Shown in pieces: positions 1 to 12,521 of a stretch of DNA of 35,040 nt. The stretch is from contig JAITVA010000085.1 of assembly GCA_031286045.1 (NCBI GenBank), forward strand, positions 1-35,040, read 5' to 3'. The DNA is from Propionibacteriaceae bacterium (GTDB taxonomy: Bacteria > Actinomycetota > Actinomycetes > Propionibacteriales > Propionibacteriaceae). The stretch's first letter is position 1, and every line of letters begins with the position of its first letter. The position numbers were made by a program, and so were the translations under genes. Below the pieces are notes generated by a model, which was not told where the DNA came from, did not search any database, and saw only the letters and a program-made list of their open reading frames with translations.

Positions 1-111
1 GCCTCCCGACGATACTCCTCAGTAAACCTCCGCCGATGCTTACCCTCCGACATGACACCATCCTCCCCCAGCCCAAAAGCCAAGTTCCCAGTGTCCGGAA
101 TTTGGGGTTCA
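1..111 (-). mobile_element. Left end of an IS3-family insertion sequence (terminal repeat plus start of OrfA), cut off by the window edge
   Basis: Minus strand reads TGAACCCCAAATTCCGGACACTGGG from position 111 inward, an IS3-type terminus. It is followed by an ORF starting at 53 that translates MSEGKHRRRFTEEYRREA, like the N-terminus of an IS3 OrfA helix-turn-helix protein. Confidence 0.8.
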
Positions 112-693
112 CCTCAGACCCAGCCCGACGCCGGTACTGTCACCATCGTGGGAATGGACCCTCGGGCGGACCGTAAGTCCCTCTTCCAGCGGGTCGGCGT
201 CCAATTCCAGGAGGCGCGTCACGCCGACAACATCACGGTGGCCGAACTCTGCCAGGAGACGGCCTGTCTCTATTCCTCCCCGGCCGACTATTCAGTGTTG
301 CTGGAACGCTTCGGACTGTCGGACAAGGCCAAACAGCCTGTGTCTGAGATCTCGGGCGGTCAGCGCCAACGACTGTTCGTCATCCTGGCTCTTCTGCCTG
401 ATCCTGATGTTGTCTTCCTCGACGAGTTGACCACCGGCTTGGACATCCGAGCGCGCCGGGAAGTGTGGTCCTGTCTGACCGAACTCAAGAACCAAGGCCT
501 GACTGTCTTCCTCAGCTCGCACCACATGGATGAGGTCGAAGCGCTCTGCGACCGCATCATGATCCTGAGACAGGGTCGGACAGTCTTCGCTGGCACGGTG
601 GCCGAGGCCATTGAGTCCAGTGGCCACCAGCGCCTGGACGACGCCTACCTGTGGTACTCCGACGAAGAGGGGGAGCCTCATGCGAGCCTTTAG
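112..693 (+). pseudogene. ABC transporter ATP-binding protein, 5'-truncated by the IS insertion (no Walker A)
   Basis: Keeps the signature motif (SEISGGQRQRL), Walker B (PDVVFLDELTTGLD) and H-loop (LSSHHMDE). ABC homology starts at about 112 (QTQPDAGTVTIVGMDP); upstream residues of the ORF are read through the IS end. Confidence 0.8.
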
Positions 694-1423
694 CACGATG
701 TTGCGCGTCGAGTCGAAACTCTCCTTGCGTGACATGAACATGCCGATTTTCGCCCTCGCGATGCCAGTTGCCGTGATGGTCGTCATCGGCGCCATTTTCG
801 GACAGCAGCCAGCCTACGAGGGCGCGCCGTACAGCTTCGTGGCCCAGTCATTCGCAGCTGTTTCCACTATCGCGATCATCGCCGGTGGGGTGATGGGTTT
901 GCCCATGTTGATCTCGGAATACCGTCACCGTAAGGTGCTGAAGCGCTACCAGGTCACGCCGGTCAGCCCGGCGCTGATCCTCGGCGTTCATCTGGTGATC
1001 TACAGTCTGTATGCGATTGTGTCGCTCGGACTGGTCTTCCTGGTCGCCGCGCTCGGTTTTGGTTACCGATTGCCCGGTTCCTGGCTGGGTTTCCTGGGCG
1101 GTTTCGTCTTGGTGATGGTGGCGATCTTCAGCATCGGCCTTCTGGTCGGAGGCCTGGCCCCCAATCCGAAGATCGCGGGAGTGATCGCCTCCCTGCTCTA
1201 CTTCCCCATGCTGGCGTTGTCCGGGTCAACCCTGCCCTACGAGGTCATGCCGCCGGTCATGCGGGCAGTGGCCGACATCCTGCCTGCGACCCAGGGAGTC
1301 AAGCTACTGAAGGCGACGTCTCTGGGGCTGCCAACCAGTGACATGCTGGCGCCCTGTCTGATCATGGCTGGCTTGGCTGTGGTCTGCGGCGTCCTGGCGG
1401 TTCGATTCTTCCGTTGGGAATGA
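680..1423 (+). CDS. ABC-2 type transporter permease
   Basis: Overlaps the ATPase gene end; about 6 hydrophobic segments; ABC-2 pattern (ISEYRHRKVLKRYQVTPVSP, LSGSTLPYEVMPPVMR). Confidence 0.8.
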   Translation: MRAFSTMLRVESKLSLRDMNMPIFALAMPVAVMVVIGAIFGQQPAYEGAPYSFVAQSFAAVSTIAIIAGGVMGLPMLISEYRHRKVLKRYQVTPVSPALILGVHLVIYSLYAIVSLGLVFLVAALGFGYRLPGSWLGFLGGFVLVMVAIFSIGLLVGGLAPNPKIAGVIASLLYFPMLALSGSTLPYEVMPPVMRAVADILPATQGVKLLKATSLGLPTSDMLAPCLIMAGLAVVCGVLAVRFFRWE

Positions 1424-1514
1424 GGATCCTGGACGGGGGACCGGCGCCGTCAGATAAGCCTTCTGCGGCTCGAAGGCCCCCGCTCTCGTCGTCGGAACCT
1501 CTAGGATGATGGCC

Positions 1515-2363
1515 ATGACAGCACTCAAAATGGATGGAAAAGCGCAGGCGGCGGCGATCAAACTGGAGTTGGCTGACCGGGTGGCCGACCTCAAGCGACG
1601 TCAGATCCATCCCGGTTTGGGCACCCTCTTGATCGGGGACGATCCGGCCAGCCAGATCTACGTGGCGGGCAAGCACCGCGACTGCGCCGAGGTCGGCATC
1701 GAGTCGATTCGGATCGACTTGCCGGCCACGGCCAGTTCTGACGAGGTCGCCCGTGTCATCGGCCAACTCAACGCTGATCCGGCCTGCACCGGGTACATCG
1801 TTCAGTTGCCGCTACCAAGGCACCTTGATGAGAACTGGGCTTTGTCTCTGATCGACCCGAGCAAGGACGCCGATGGCCTGCATCCGATGAGCCTGGGCAA
1901 GCTGGTCTTGGGTATGCCAGGGCCGCTGCCCTGCACGCCGCGCGGCATCATCGAATTGTTACGGCGCTACGAGGTCGAACTGAACGGAGCGCACGTCTGC
2001 GTCATCGGTCGCGGCACCACAGTCGGACGTCCTCTGGGCTTGATGCTGACCAGACGCAGTGAGAATGCCACCGTGACCCTGTGTCATACCGGCACCCGCG
2101 ACCTGGCTGATCAAACCCGCCAGGCTGACATCGTCATCGCCGCGGCCGGTCGGGCGGGCATGCTCACAGCCTCCATGGTCAAGCCTGGCGCGGTCGTCGT
2201 CGATGTCGGCGTCACCCGAGTCGATGGCAAGCCCCGAGGTGACGTGGCGGCGGACGTCTGGGAGGTCGCCTCAATGGTCACGCCCAACCCGGGTGGGGTC
2301 GGTCCGATGACGCGGGCGATGTTGTTGGCCAACGTCGTCGACGCGGCGGTGGAGTCGGTCTGA
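1515..2363 (+). CDS. folD: Bifunctional methylenetetrahydrofolate dehydrogenase/methenyltetrahydrofolate cyclohydrolase
   Basis: FolD motifs: [76 protein letters not shown]. Confidence 0.95.
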   Translation: MTALKMDGKAQAAAIKLELADRVADLKRRQIHPGLGTLLIGDDPASQIYVAGKHRDCAEVGIESIRIDLPATASSDEVARVIGQLNADPACTGYIVQLPLPRHLDENWALSLIDPSKDADGLHPMSLGKLVLGMPGPLPCTPRGIIELLRRYEVELNGAHVCVIGRGTTVGRPLGLMLTRRSENATVTLCHTGTRDLADQTRQADIVIAAAGRAGMLTASMVKPGAVVVDVGVTRVDGKPRGDVAADVWEVASMVTPNPGGVGPMTRAMLLANVVDAAVESV

Positions 2364-2734
2364 TGTCGTCATCCGATCTGGATCGGGCGAGGCGGGCGGC
2401 GACAGGTGAGCGCGAGGCTCCACCTGTCGTCGGCCCGCGATGGTGGACCCGTTTGGTCGACGACCGGGGGCCTCTCGGCGGCATTCGGCGGCAATGGCCC
2501 TGGCTCATCGTGGTGGTGTTCGTCGTGGTCGGCCTGGCTTTGGTCGCTTCCCGTCAGTGGCGGTGGGGGGCCGGTGTGATCGGCGCAGGCATGATCATGG
2601 CCGGAGTCTTTCGCAGCACCATGCGCGATCCGGGCATCTTGGCGATCCGTGGACACCGCTGGATCGACCTGTGCTTCTACTATGGCTTGGGGGTGTCCAC
2701 GGTCGTCTTCGCCGTCATCGTTCCACAGCCGTGA
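2363..2734 (+). CDS. DUF3017-type small membrane protein
   Basis: Overlaps the folD stop; three hydrophobic segments; matches the usual folD-linked actinobacterial DUF3017 context. Confidence 0.65.
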   Translation: MSSSDLDRARRAATGEREAPPVVGPRWWTRLVDDRGPLGGIRRQWPWLIVVVFVVVGLALVASRQWRWGAGVIGAGMIMAGVFRSTMRDPGILAIRGHRWIDLCFYYGLGVSTVVFAVIVPQP

Positions 2735-2848
2735 TCATCGGTTCCCTGGGGCGCGGGGTCAGCGGTCGCGGCCCGGACGTGATCTCGGCGTCATACTGCT
2801 GAAACATGGACAGTGAAAAATAGCTCGTCTGTAAAAGATTCCGGAAGG

Positions 2849-3649
2849 ATGAGCATAATGGCACGAATGGCAAAGATCGCGGCTGTGTCGGCGGGGATGG
2901 TCCTCGTCTTGACCGGCTGCTCCAGTGGCGACGACCAACCCAGTGCGAACAACTCCCTGGGGACAATCACGGCGGGCTCCTTGACGGTGTGCTCCGACCC
3001 GCCTTTCGCACCATTCGAGTTCGAGGACGCGTCTTCTCCATCGGGCTACTCCGGTTTCGACATCGATGTCTCTGACGCCATCGCCACGAAGCTGGGCTTG
3101 AAGCTGGTCGTGGTCGACACGGACTTCGACGCACTGCAATCAGGCGCCTCACTGGACGCGGGAGTGTGCGACATGGGGGCCTCGGGGATCACCATCACCG
3201 AAGACCGCAAGTCCAGTATCGACTTTTCCGCTCCGTATTATGACTCTTTGCAGTCCTTATTGGTGGCCAAAGCCTCCGGGATCACATCGCTGGATGACTT
3301 GGCGGGCAAGAACATCGGGGTGCAGACCGGCTCGACCGGTGAACACTATGCCAATGAGAACAAGCCCGATTCTGCGACGGTTGTGAGTTTCCCGTCCGAC
3401 GGGGAGATGTGGGTGGCCATTCAGGCGGGCCAGGTCGACGCCTTGTTGGAGGACTTCCCGATCAACCACAATCATGCCAAGGCCGATCCGCTGTACACCG
3501 TGGTCGGCAAGTATCAGACCAACGAGCAGTATGGGCTGACATTTGCCAAGGGCAAGAATCCGACGCTGGTGGCGGCGGTGGACGCCCAATTGGAGACCAT
3601 GCGTTCCGACGGGACGTACGACAAGATCTACGACAAGTACTTCAGTTGA
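2849..3649 (+). CDS. Amino-acid ABC transporter substrate-binding lipoprotein
   Basis: Lipobox LVLTGCSS; SBP family 3 pattern (LTVCSDPPFAPFEFED, GYSGFDIDVSDAIA, DFSAPYYDS, GKNIGVQTGSTGE). Confidence 0.9.
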   Translation: MSIMARMAKIAAVSAGMVLVLTGCSSGDDQPSANNSLGTITAGSLTVCSDPPFAPFEFEDASSPSGYSGFDIDVSDAIATKLGLKLVVVDTDFDALQSGASLDAGVCDMGASGITITEDRKSSIDFSAPYYDSLQSLLVAKASGITSLDDLAGKNIGVQTGSTGEHYANENKPDSATVVSFPSDGEMWVAIQAGQVDALLEDFPINHNHAKADPLYTVVGKYQTNEQYGLTFAKGKNPTLVAAVDAQLETMRSDGTYDKIYDKYFS

Positions 3650-3676
3650 GGACTCAGCTGATCGCCGGGAGCCGGC

Positions 3677-4488
3677 GTGTGGCGAAGGATCATGATGACG
3701 CTGAATGATATCCGTCCGACAGTGCGGCGGCGCATCGCCCGTGTGACGTCGTACGTGGTCTTCCTCGCCTTGGTCGTGGTGGTGATCGCCACGGCCGACT
3801 GGGGGATCATCGTCGACAAGTTCTTCAACCCCATGGTCACGGGCAAGATGTGGCCAGGGATTCTACGGGCCGCGCTCAACACCGTGCTTTACACCCTGAT
3901 CAGCTTCGCCGTCGGCTTGGTGGCGGCGGTGGTGTTCGCGCTGATGAAGATGTCCAAGGGACCCTTCCGCTGGTTCGCCACCGTCTACATTGAGATCTTT
4001 CGCGGTATTCCGGCCATGCTGACCATCTTCATCATGGCTCTGGGTATGCCAATCGCTTTCAATGGGCTCAAGTTCCCCGGTGGCACAACCGGCGGCGGCT
4101 TGGTCGGTCTTATGCTTGTGACTAGCGCTTACACTGCTGAGATCATCCGCTCGGGCATCGTGGCGGTTCCCAAGGGACAGCGTGAGGCGGCTCGTTCTTT
4201 GGGCATGTCGCACATGCGCACGACCGTGACGGTGATCCTGCCCCAGGCCTTCCGCATCGTCATCCCACCCCTGACCAATGAGATTGTCATGTTGCTGAAG
4301 GACACCTCTTTGCTGGGAATCGTCGGAGCGACCATGATGTCGAAGGAGCTGACTTTCTTCGGTCGCGACGGCATGACGACCTATGGCAATCCGACGCCGC
4401 TGTTTGTGGCAGCGGTCATCTATTTGATCATCACGATTCCGTTGACCTACGTGGTGTCTCGGTTGGAGAAGAGAATGGCGGTGAAGAA

Positions 4489-4492
<4 letters not shown>
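3677..4492 (+). CDS. Amino-acid ABC transporter permease (HisM/GlnP-like)
   Basis: EAA loop [33 protein letters not shown]; multiple TM segments; operon context. Confidence 0.9.
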
Positions 4493-5274
<782 letters not shown>

Positions 5275-5541
5275 GCACGCCCAGACCTGAGGATGTGCGC
5301 GCGCCCGACCATCACCGGTTCTGGCGGCACGGTGTCAGTTGTGCTTGTCAACACTGAGTTCTGCGCTGGCCTGTGGGTGGAACATTCCCGAGCTGACACA
5401 ACTGATATTAATTGAATACATGATTATGTGTCCAGGGTCGAAGACACTATGCTGAGACGAGGTTGATCCGGGGCCCTGAAATCCACTGTGGTGTGGGATT
5501 CGAACCAGTTGAGGGCCGTCGGTTTTGGAAAGGAACATAGA

Positions 5542-8025
5542 GTGTCGTATTTCTCGCGTAAGGTCGTCGCGGGGATGGCTGCTGTGGTGCTCGGTTTGTC
5601 CGGTGTCGCCTCTGTCGCCCCCCATGCTTTGGCTGATCCTGGCAGTGGCGATGTGGCGATCGAGCCCACTGAGGCCACACTGGCGGATGTGACAACATTG
5701 CCCGTCCACATTTTCACATTCAACGATTTCCACGGACGCATCGATGATCCAGGAATCACGCTTCCATTTGTCAACGCCCTCCAGAAGGCGGTGTTGGTTG
5801 ACAACAACAGAGACGACTCAATGGTCGTCAGCGCGGGTGACAACATTGGAGCCTCGCTGTTCAACTCAGCTATCGCCGAAGACGTGCCGACCATTCAACT
5901 CCTGAATGACCTCGCTGCCACCGACGGCATCAATTTCAAGGCCTCTGCGGTCGGCAACCACGAGTTCGACACCGGTTTTTCCGATTTGCGCGATCGTGTC
6001 ATTGGCAGCAATGGTGGTGGCTTGGTTCAAGGCTGGGAGTACCTGGGCGCCAACGTGGTCTCGAAGGCCACGGGTCAGCCCGTTCTCAAGCCCTATTCGA
6101 TCTATACCTTGGGCAATGGGCTGACCGTCGGTGTGGTCGCGGCGGTCACCGAAGGCGTGCCTTCACTGGTCACGCCCGCCGGTATCGCTGAGCTGAACTT
6201 CACCGATCCAGTCGCGGCGGTCAACACTTACGCCGCCCAACTGAAAGACGGCAAAGCCAGCAATGGCGAGGCGGATATCGTCCTGGCGGTCTATCACGAG
6301 GGCGCGTCGGTGACCTCGTCACTCGACGACGCCATGAGGGCCTCCGAGGTCTTCACCCACATCGTCAACGACACCTCCGCCAGTGTGGACGCCATCGTCA
6401 ACGGTCATACTCATCAGTTGTACTCGTGGACCGGCGCAGGCGAGCAAGACCCCCAGGGGATGGACCACCACCAGGGTCGCCCCGTGGTTCAGGCGGCCAG
6501 CTATGGCACAGCCATCGGCCAGATCGATCTCACCGTGAACGCCACAACCAAGGCCGTCCTGTCCGCACAGGTGGGCGCCATCCCGGTGACCAGCAAGGAT
6601 CCAGTCGATTTGAGTCTCGGCTCGATGCAAATCATCAGCAACCATGTCAAGGCGGCGGTGGACGAGGCGAAGATCTTGGGCGCGCCGACCGTCGCGTCGG
6701 TGGCGGCCGACATCACCACCGCGTACACCGGTGGCGAATGGGTGTCTGGGACCTATCGTGACCAGGCCACCATGATCTATCAGAACACCGAAACTGCGAC
6801 CCGCGACGACCGAGCCAGTGAGTCAAGCTTGGCCCGACTGGCGGCCAACGCCTTCCTTGACACGGCCGAGACTTCCCCTGTCATCGGCGGGGCCGATATC
6901 GGCATCATCAACGCCGGCGGTGGACTGAGAAACGAGTTGCTGTACAACGCCGACGGGACGATCAGTTACGGCGGCGCCAACGCCATCATGCCCTTCGCCA
7001 ACAACTTGTGGACCGTCGAGTTGACCGGCGCCCAGTTCAAGCAGTTCCTCGAAGAGCAGTGGCAGACCTGGCCTGACGGCACGGTGGCTCCGCGGCCCTT
7101 CGTCAACACCGGGGTCTCCTCGAACGTGTCGTACACCGTCAACACCGATGTGCGCACCGCCGACCCCTGCACCCTGGAAGAGGGCTGCGCCTGGAACGAT
7201 CCGGGCAGCCATGTGACCTCGGTCTTCATCAACGGCGAGCCGCTTGACCCCGAGCGGACCTACAAGATCATCACGATCTCCTACCTGATCTCCGGTGGCG
7301 ACAACTACCGTGTGATGGCTGAGGGTTCCAACCCGACTGACACCGGTTTGCTCGACCGTGACGCCTGGATCGACTACCTGAAGAAGTCCTCCGGGGTGAC
7401 GACGACCCAGTCGACCCCGACCAAGAAGATCGAGCCGGACTTCATGCGCCCCTCGGTGGTGGTCTCCAATCTGACCCCGGCGACCGCCCCGATGCAGGCG
7501 ACGACCGTCACCGCCGGTCAGAATCTGACGGCGTCCCTGTCGCGGCTGGACCTGACCTCGCTCGGCAGCCCCGCCAACACCACGATCGTGTCCTACCTCA
7601 ATCCGATCGCTCAGGCCGGTCAAGATCCGACCCTCGGCGTCGAGTTGGGCACCTCTGCGGTGACCGCTCCCGGTGATCAGGCCGGTTGTCAGGCGGCCGG
7701 TGTCCCGGCTGAGCTGCTGTCCTACTCTGCCGACGCGACCGCCCCGTCCTCCAACGGCTGCGCCAAGCTCGACGTCACGATTCCGACGGACACGGCAGCC
7801 GGAGATTACATCGTGACCACCTTCGCTTGGCCAAGCATGACCATGGTGATGTTCCAGGTGCATGTCGATGCGGCCCCGGTCGTGTCTCCGGTGGTTCCAG
7901 GGGCGAGCGCCAAGACCGGCGGCCAGGTCATCTCGCCGAGTCGGTCGCAGGCTCCTGTGGTGGTCCTGGCCTTGGCGGCTGTGATGGTGATGGCTATCGC
8001 CTCCTACCGCCTCACCCGGCCATGA
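5542..8025 (+). CDS. Secreted metallophosphatase/5'-nucleotidase with C-terminal membrane anchor
   Basis: GTG start at 5542 after AAGGAAC; signal peptide; FNDFHGRID, VGNHEFDTG and NGHTHQLY motifs; 5'-nucleotidase C-domain (NAGGGLRNELLYN); C-terminal TM. Confidence 0.9.
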   Translation: MSYFSRKVVAGMAAVVLGLSGVASVAPHALADPGSGDVAIEPTEATLADVTTLPVHIFTFNDFHGRIDDPGITLPFVNALQKAVLVDNNRDDSMVVSAGDNIGASLFNSAIAEDVPTIQLLNDLAATDGINFKASAVGNHEFDTGFSDLRDRVIGSNGGGLVQGWEYLGANVVSKATGQPVLKPYSIYTLGNGLTVGVVAAVTEGVPSLVTPAGIAELNFTDPVAAVNTYAAQLKDGKASNGEADIVLAVYHEGASVTSSLDDAMRASEVFTHIVNDTSASVDAIVNGHTHQLYSWTGAGEQDPQGMDHHQGRPVVQAASYGTAIGQIDLTVNATTKAVLSAQVGAIPVTSKDPVDLSLGSMQIISNHVKAAVDEAKILGAPTVASVAADITTAYTGGEWVSGTYRDQATMIYQNTETATRDDRASESSLARLAANAFLDTAETSPVIGGADIGIINAGGGLRNELLYNADGTISYGGANAIMPFANNLWTVELTGAQFKQFLEEQWQTWPDGTVAPRPFVNTGVSSNVSYTVNTDVRTADPCTLEEGCAWNDPGSHVTSVFINGEPLDPERTYKIITISYLISGGDNYRVMAEGSNPTDTGLLDRDAWIDYLKKSSGVTTTQSTPTKKIEPDFMRPSVVVSNLTPATAPMQATTVTAGQNLTASLSRLDLTSLGSPANTTIVSYLNPIAQAGQDPTLGVELGTSAVTAPGDQAGCQAAGVPAELLSYSADATAPSSNGCAKLDVTIPTDTAAGDYIVTTFAWPSMTMVMFQVHVDAAPVVSPVVPGASAKTGGQVISPSRSQAPVVVLALAAVMVMAIASYRLTRP

Positions 8026-8066
8026 GTGCCATGATTGACAAGGGATGATCCTCAGTCATTCCGAAG

Positions 8067-8097
8067 GTGCGCCGCCTGGTTGGTTCAGGCGGCGCAC
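8067..8097. terminator. Hairpin terminator after the 5'-nucleotidase gene
   Basis: Perfect 12-bp stem GTGCGCCGCCTG/CAGGCGGCGCAC, 7-nt loop. Confidence 0.7.
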
Positions 8098-8240
8098 TGG
8101 TCTTATGGGGGGATGAGAGGTTCGAACCCAATGACCTTGCGGCGGAATCTCTCAGTCAAGGTGACGGGCATTCGGGCCTGCCGTGTCCTACGCGGTGGAT
8201 GCCCCGCAAGGTGACCAGGGTCGCACGGTAGGGTAGTGGC

Positions 8241-10493
8241 GTGGTCGATACTGTGACGGCGGCGCGAAGCACGCCGGATGTTGAGCAGCCTTGGGCTGAG
8301 TTGGGGTTGAGGCAAAGCGAGTACCAGCGCATTCGAGAGATCTTGGGTCGGCGTCCGACCGGCTGCGAACTGGCGATGTACTCAGTGATGTGGAGCGAGC
8401 ATTGCTCGTACAAGTCATCGAAACTCCATCTCAAGCGTTTCGGTGTCTTGGAGCCGACCACCCCGCGAGGACCTCTGCTGGCCGGGATCGGCGAACAGGC
8501 CGGAGTGGTCGATGTCGGTGACGTCTGGGCGGTGACCTTCAAGATCGAGTCGCACAACCACCCGAGTTATGTCGAGCCCTATCAGGGCGCGGCCACCGGT
8601 GTCGGCGGGATCGTGCGTGACATCTTGGCCATGGGGGCGAGACCCGTCGCCGTGATGGATCCACTGCGTTTCGGGCCGCTCGACGCGCCCGACACGGCCC
8701 GAGTGCTGCCCGGTGTGGTCGCAGGCGTGGGCGGTTATGGCAACTGCCTGGGGCTTCCCAACATCGGCGGCGAACTGGTCTTCGACCAGTCTTACGCTGG
8801 CAATCCACTTGTCAACGCCTTGTGTGTGGGCGTGTTGCGCCATGAGGACATGCAGCGCGCGGCTGCCACCGGCGTCGGCAACAAGGTCATTCTTTATGGC
8901 GCCAGGACTGGCGGCGACGGCATCGGCGGAGCCTCCATTCTGGCTTCCGAGACGTTCACGGCCGGTGGGCCGACCAAGCGTCCCAGTGTCCAGGTGGGCG
9001 ACCCTTTCATGGAGAAGCTGCTCATCGAATGCACCCTTGAACTGTTCCAAGCCGGTGTGGTGTTGGGGATTCAGGACTTCGGTGCGGCCGGCCTGAGTTG
9101 CGCCACCTCGGAGCTGGCCTCGGCTGGTTCGGGGGGAATGCATATCGATCTTGACTCGGTGCCCTTGCGTGATTCGACTCTGGCGCCCGAAGAGATTCTG
9201 ATGAGTGAGTCGCAAGAGCGCATGATGGCAGTGGTGAGACCGGACGATGTCGCTCGTTTCATGGAGATCTGCGCCCGCTGGGATGTCTTGGCCACCGTCG
9301 TCGGCGAGGTCACCGAGGGCGACCATCTGATGATTGACTGGCGTGGCGAGCGGGTGGTCGATGTCGATCCCAAGACGGTGGCCCATGAGGGACCGACCTA
9401 TGATCGACCCGTCGCCCGGCCCGATTGGCTTGATCGCACACGCGCCGACGACGCGGAGAGTTTGCCTCGCCCGACCACGGCGGACGGTCTCAAGCATGAC
9501 CTGCTGGCACTGATCGCCTCACCGAATCTGGCTGACGTTTCTTGGGTGACGAATCAATATGACCACTACGTCCGAGGAAACTCTGCCCTGGCCCAGCCGG
9601 AGGATTCCGGAATGCTGCGCATTGACGAGGCCACAGGCTTGGGCATCGCCTTGGCGACGGACTGTAACTCTCGCTTCGAGTACCTCGATCCCTACCGTGG
9701 GGCTCAGATCGCCTTGGCTGAGGCCTACCGCAACGTCGCCATCACCGGGGCGGAACCGGTGGCGATCACGGACTGCCTCAACTTCGGCTCGCCCGAAGAT
9801 CCTGAGATCATGTGGCAGTTCGTCGAAGCGATCAAGGGCTTGGTGGACGGCTGTGGTGAGTTCGGCACGCCTGTGACTGGCGGCAATGTCTCCTTCTATA
9901 ACAAGACTGCTGACCAGGCGATCCTCCCCACGGCGGTGGTGGGGATGCTGGGCGTGATCGACGACGTGGCTGACCGGATTCACTCCGGCTTCGTCCATGA
10001 CGGCGACGCGATCTATCTGTTGGGTCAGACCCGCGAGGAGCTGTCGGGTTCAGCTTGGGCCGGTGTGGTCCACAACCATCTGGGCGGCGTTCCGCCGCTG
10101 GTGGATTTCGAGGAGCACCGGCGCTTGGTGAGCTTCTTCCAGACCGCCTCGAAGACCCATCTGTTGGCTTCAGCCCATGATCTCAGCGACGGTGGTTTGG
10201 GTGTGGCCTTGCTGGAGTGCTGTTTCCGCAAGGGATTGGGCGCCGAGGTCGATCTTCAAGGCGACGCCTTCGTCGCCTTGTTCGCCGAGTCGACCGGGCG
10301 TGTGCTGATCAGTTGCGCGGCCGAGAACCAGGCGGCGGTGGAGGCGCTGGCGACCCAGTGTGGCGTCACGATCACCGACTTGGGCCAGGTGCGCGCCGCA
10401 GGTCGGCTGGTTGTGGCCAATCAGTTCAGCCTCGATCTGTGCGAGGCACGCCGCGCCTGGGAGGCGACCATTCCGGCGGCCTTGGGGCGCTAG
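8241..10493 (+). CDS. purL: Phosphoribosylformylglycinamidine synthase subunit PurL
   Basis: Small-type PurL of 750 aa: [76 protein letters not shown]. Confidence 0.95.
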   Translation: MVDTVTAARSTPDVEQPWAELGLRQSEYQRIREILGRRPTGCELAMYSVMWSEHCSYKSSKLHLKRFGVLEPTTPRGPLLAGIGEQAGVVDVGDVWAVTFKIESHNHPSYVEPYQGAATGVGGIVRDILAMGARPVAVMDPLRFGPLDAPDTARVLPGVVAGVGGYGNCLGLPNIGGELVFDQSYAGNPLVNALCVGVLRHEDMQRAAATGVGNKVILYGARTGGDGIGGASILASETFTAGGPTKRPSVQVGDPFMEKLLIECTLELFQAGVVLGIQDFGAAGLSCATSELASAGSGGMHIDLDSVPLRDSTLAPEEILMSESQERMMAVVRPDDVARFMEICARWDVLATVVGEVTEGDHLMIDWRGERVVDVDPKTVAHEGPTYDRPVARPDWLDRTRADDAESLPRPTTADGLKHDLLALIASPNLADVSWVTNQYDHYVRGNSALAQPEDSGMLRIDEATGLGIALATDCNSRFEYLDPYRGAQIALAEAYRNVAITGAEPVAITDCLNFGSPEDPEIMWQFVEAIKGLVDGCGEFGTPVTGGNVSFYNKTADQAILPTAVVGMLGVIDDVADRIHSGFVHDGDAIYLLGQTREELSGSAWAGVVHNHLGGVPPLVDFEEHRRLVSFFQTASKTHLLASAHDLSDGGLGVALLECCFRKGLGAEVDLQGDAFVALFAESTGRVLISCAAENQAAVEALATQCGVTITDLGQVRAAGRLVVANQFSLDLCEARRAWEATIPAALGR

Positions 10494-10611
10494 CTCCAGC
10501 CAGGTGAGCACAGTCCGGCAGGCGAAACGGGCGATCTCCACTCAGCCGGATGTGGCGAGAAGCGTTGCCAATTTGCCATATCAGGGCAAGGATCGTTGGG
10601 ATGTGCTTTCA

Positions 10612-10638
10612 TTTGCACTCTGGGCTATCGAGTGCTAA
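10612..10638. promoter_or_regulatory. CIRCE element 1 (HrcA operator)
   Basis: TTTGCACTC-N9-GAGTGCTAA, one mismatch to consensus TTAGCACTC-N9-GAGTGCTAA. Confidence 0.88.
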
Positions 10639-10645
10639 AAATGGA

Positions 10646-10672
10646 TTAGCACTCTCAACCTGGGAGTGCTAC
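10646..10672. promoter_or_regulatory. CIRCE element 2 (HrcA operator)
   Basis: TTAGCACTC-N9-GAGTGCTAC, one mismatch to consensus; 7 bp after element 1. Confidence 0.92.
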
Positions 10673-10685
10673 GTCTGGGCAGTGA

Positions 10686-12404
<1,719 letters not shown>

Positions 12405-12421
12405 TCCATCCCGACTCAGTC

Positions 12422-12455
12422 GGCGCGGGCGGTCCCAACCGGGGCCGCCCGCGCC
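12422..12455. terminator. Terminator hairpin downstream of groEL
   Basis: GGCGCGGGCGGTCCC-AACC-GGGGCCGCCCGCGCC: 15-bp stem with one G-T pair, 4-nt loop. Confidence 0.8.
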
Positions 12456-12521
12456 GCATCTGAGGCTCACGCCTGGCGCGTCCGTTTCTCAAAAGGATCG
12501 ACTATGAGACAAGCTAGTCTC

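Noticed and set aside
6823-7863. 346-aa minus-strand ORF opposite the 5'-nucleotidase
   Set aside because: Antisense shadow ORF with His/Arg/Gly-rich composition and no recognisable domain.
8103-8180. Possible glycine riboswitch upstream of purL (GGATGAGAGG...GGAATCTCTCAGTCAAGG)
   Set aside because: The 3' CTCTCAG segment resembles the aptamer, but the conserved GCCGAAGG core and a second aptamer are missing. It probably reflects chance similarity.
8415-9497. 360-aa minus-strand ORF opposite purL
   Set aside because: Antisense shadow ORF; purL motifs are continuous on the plus strand.
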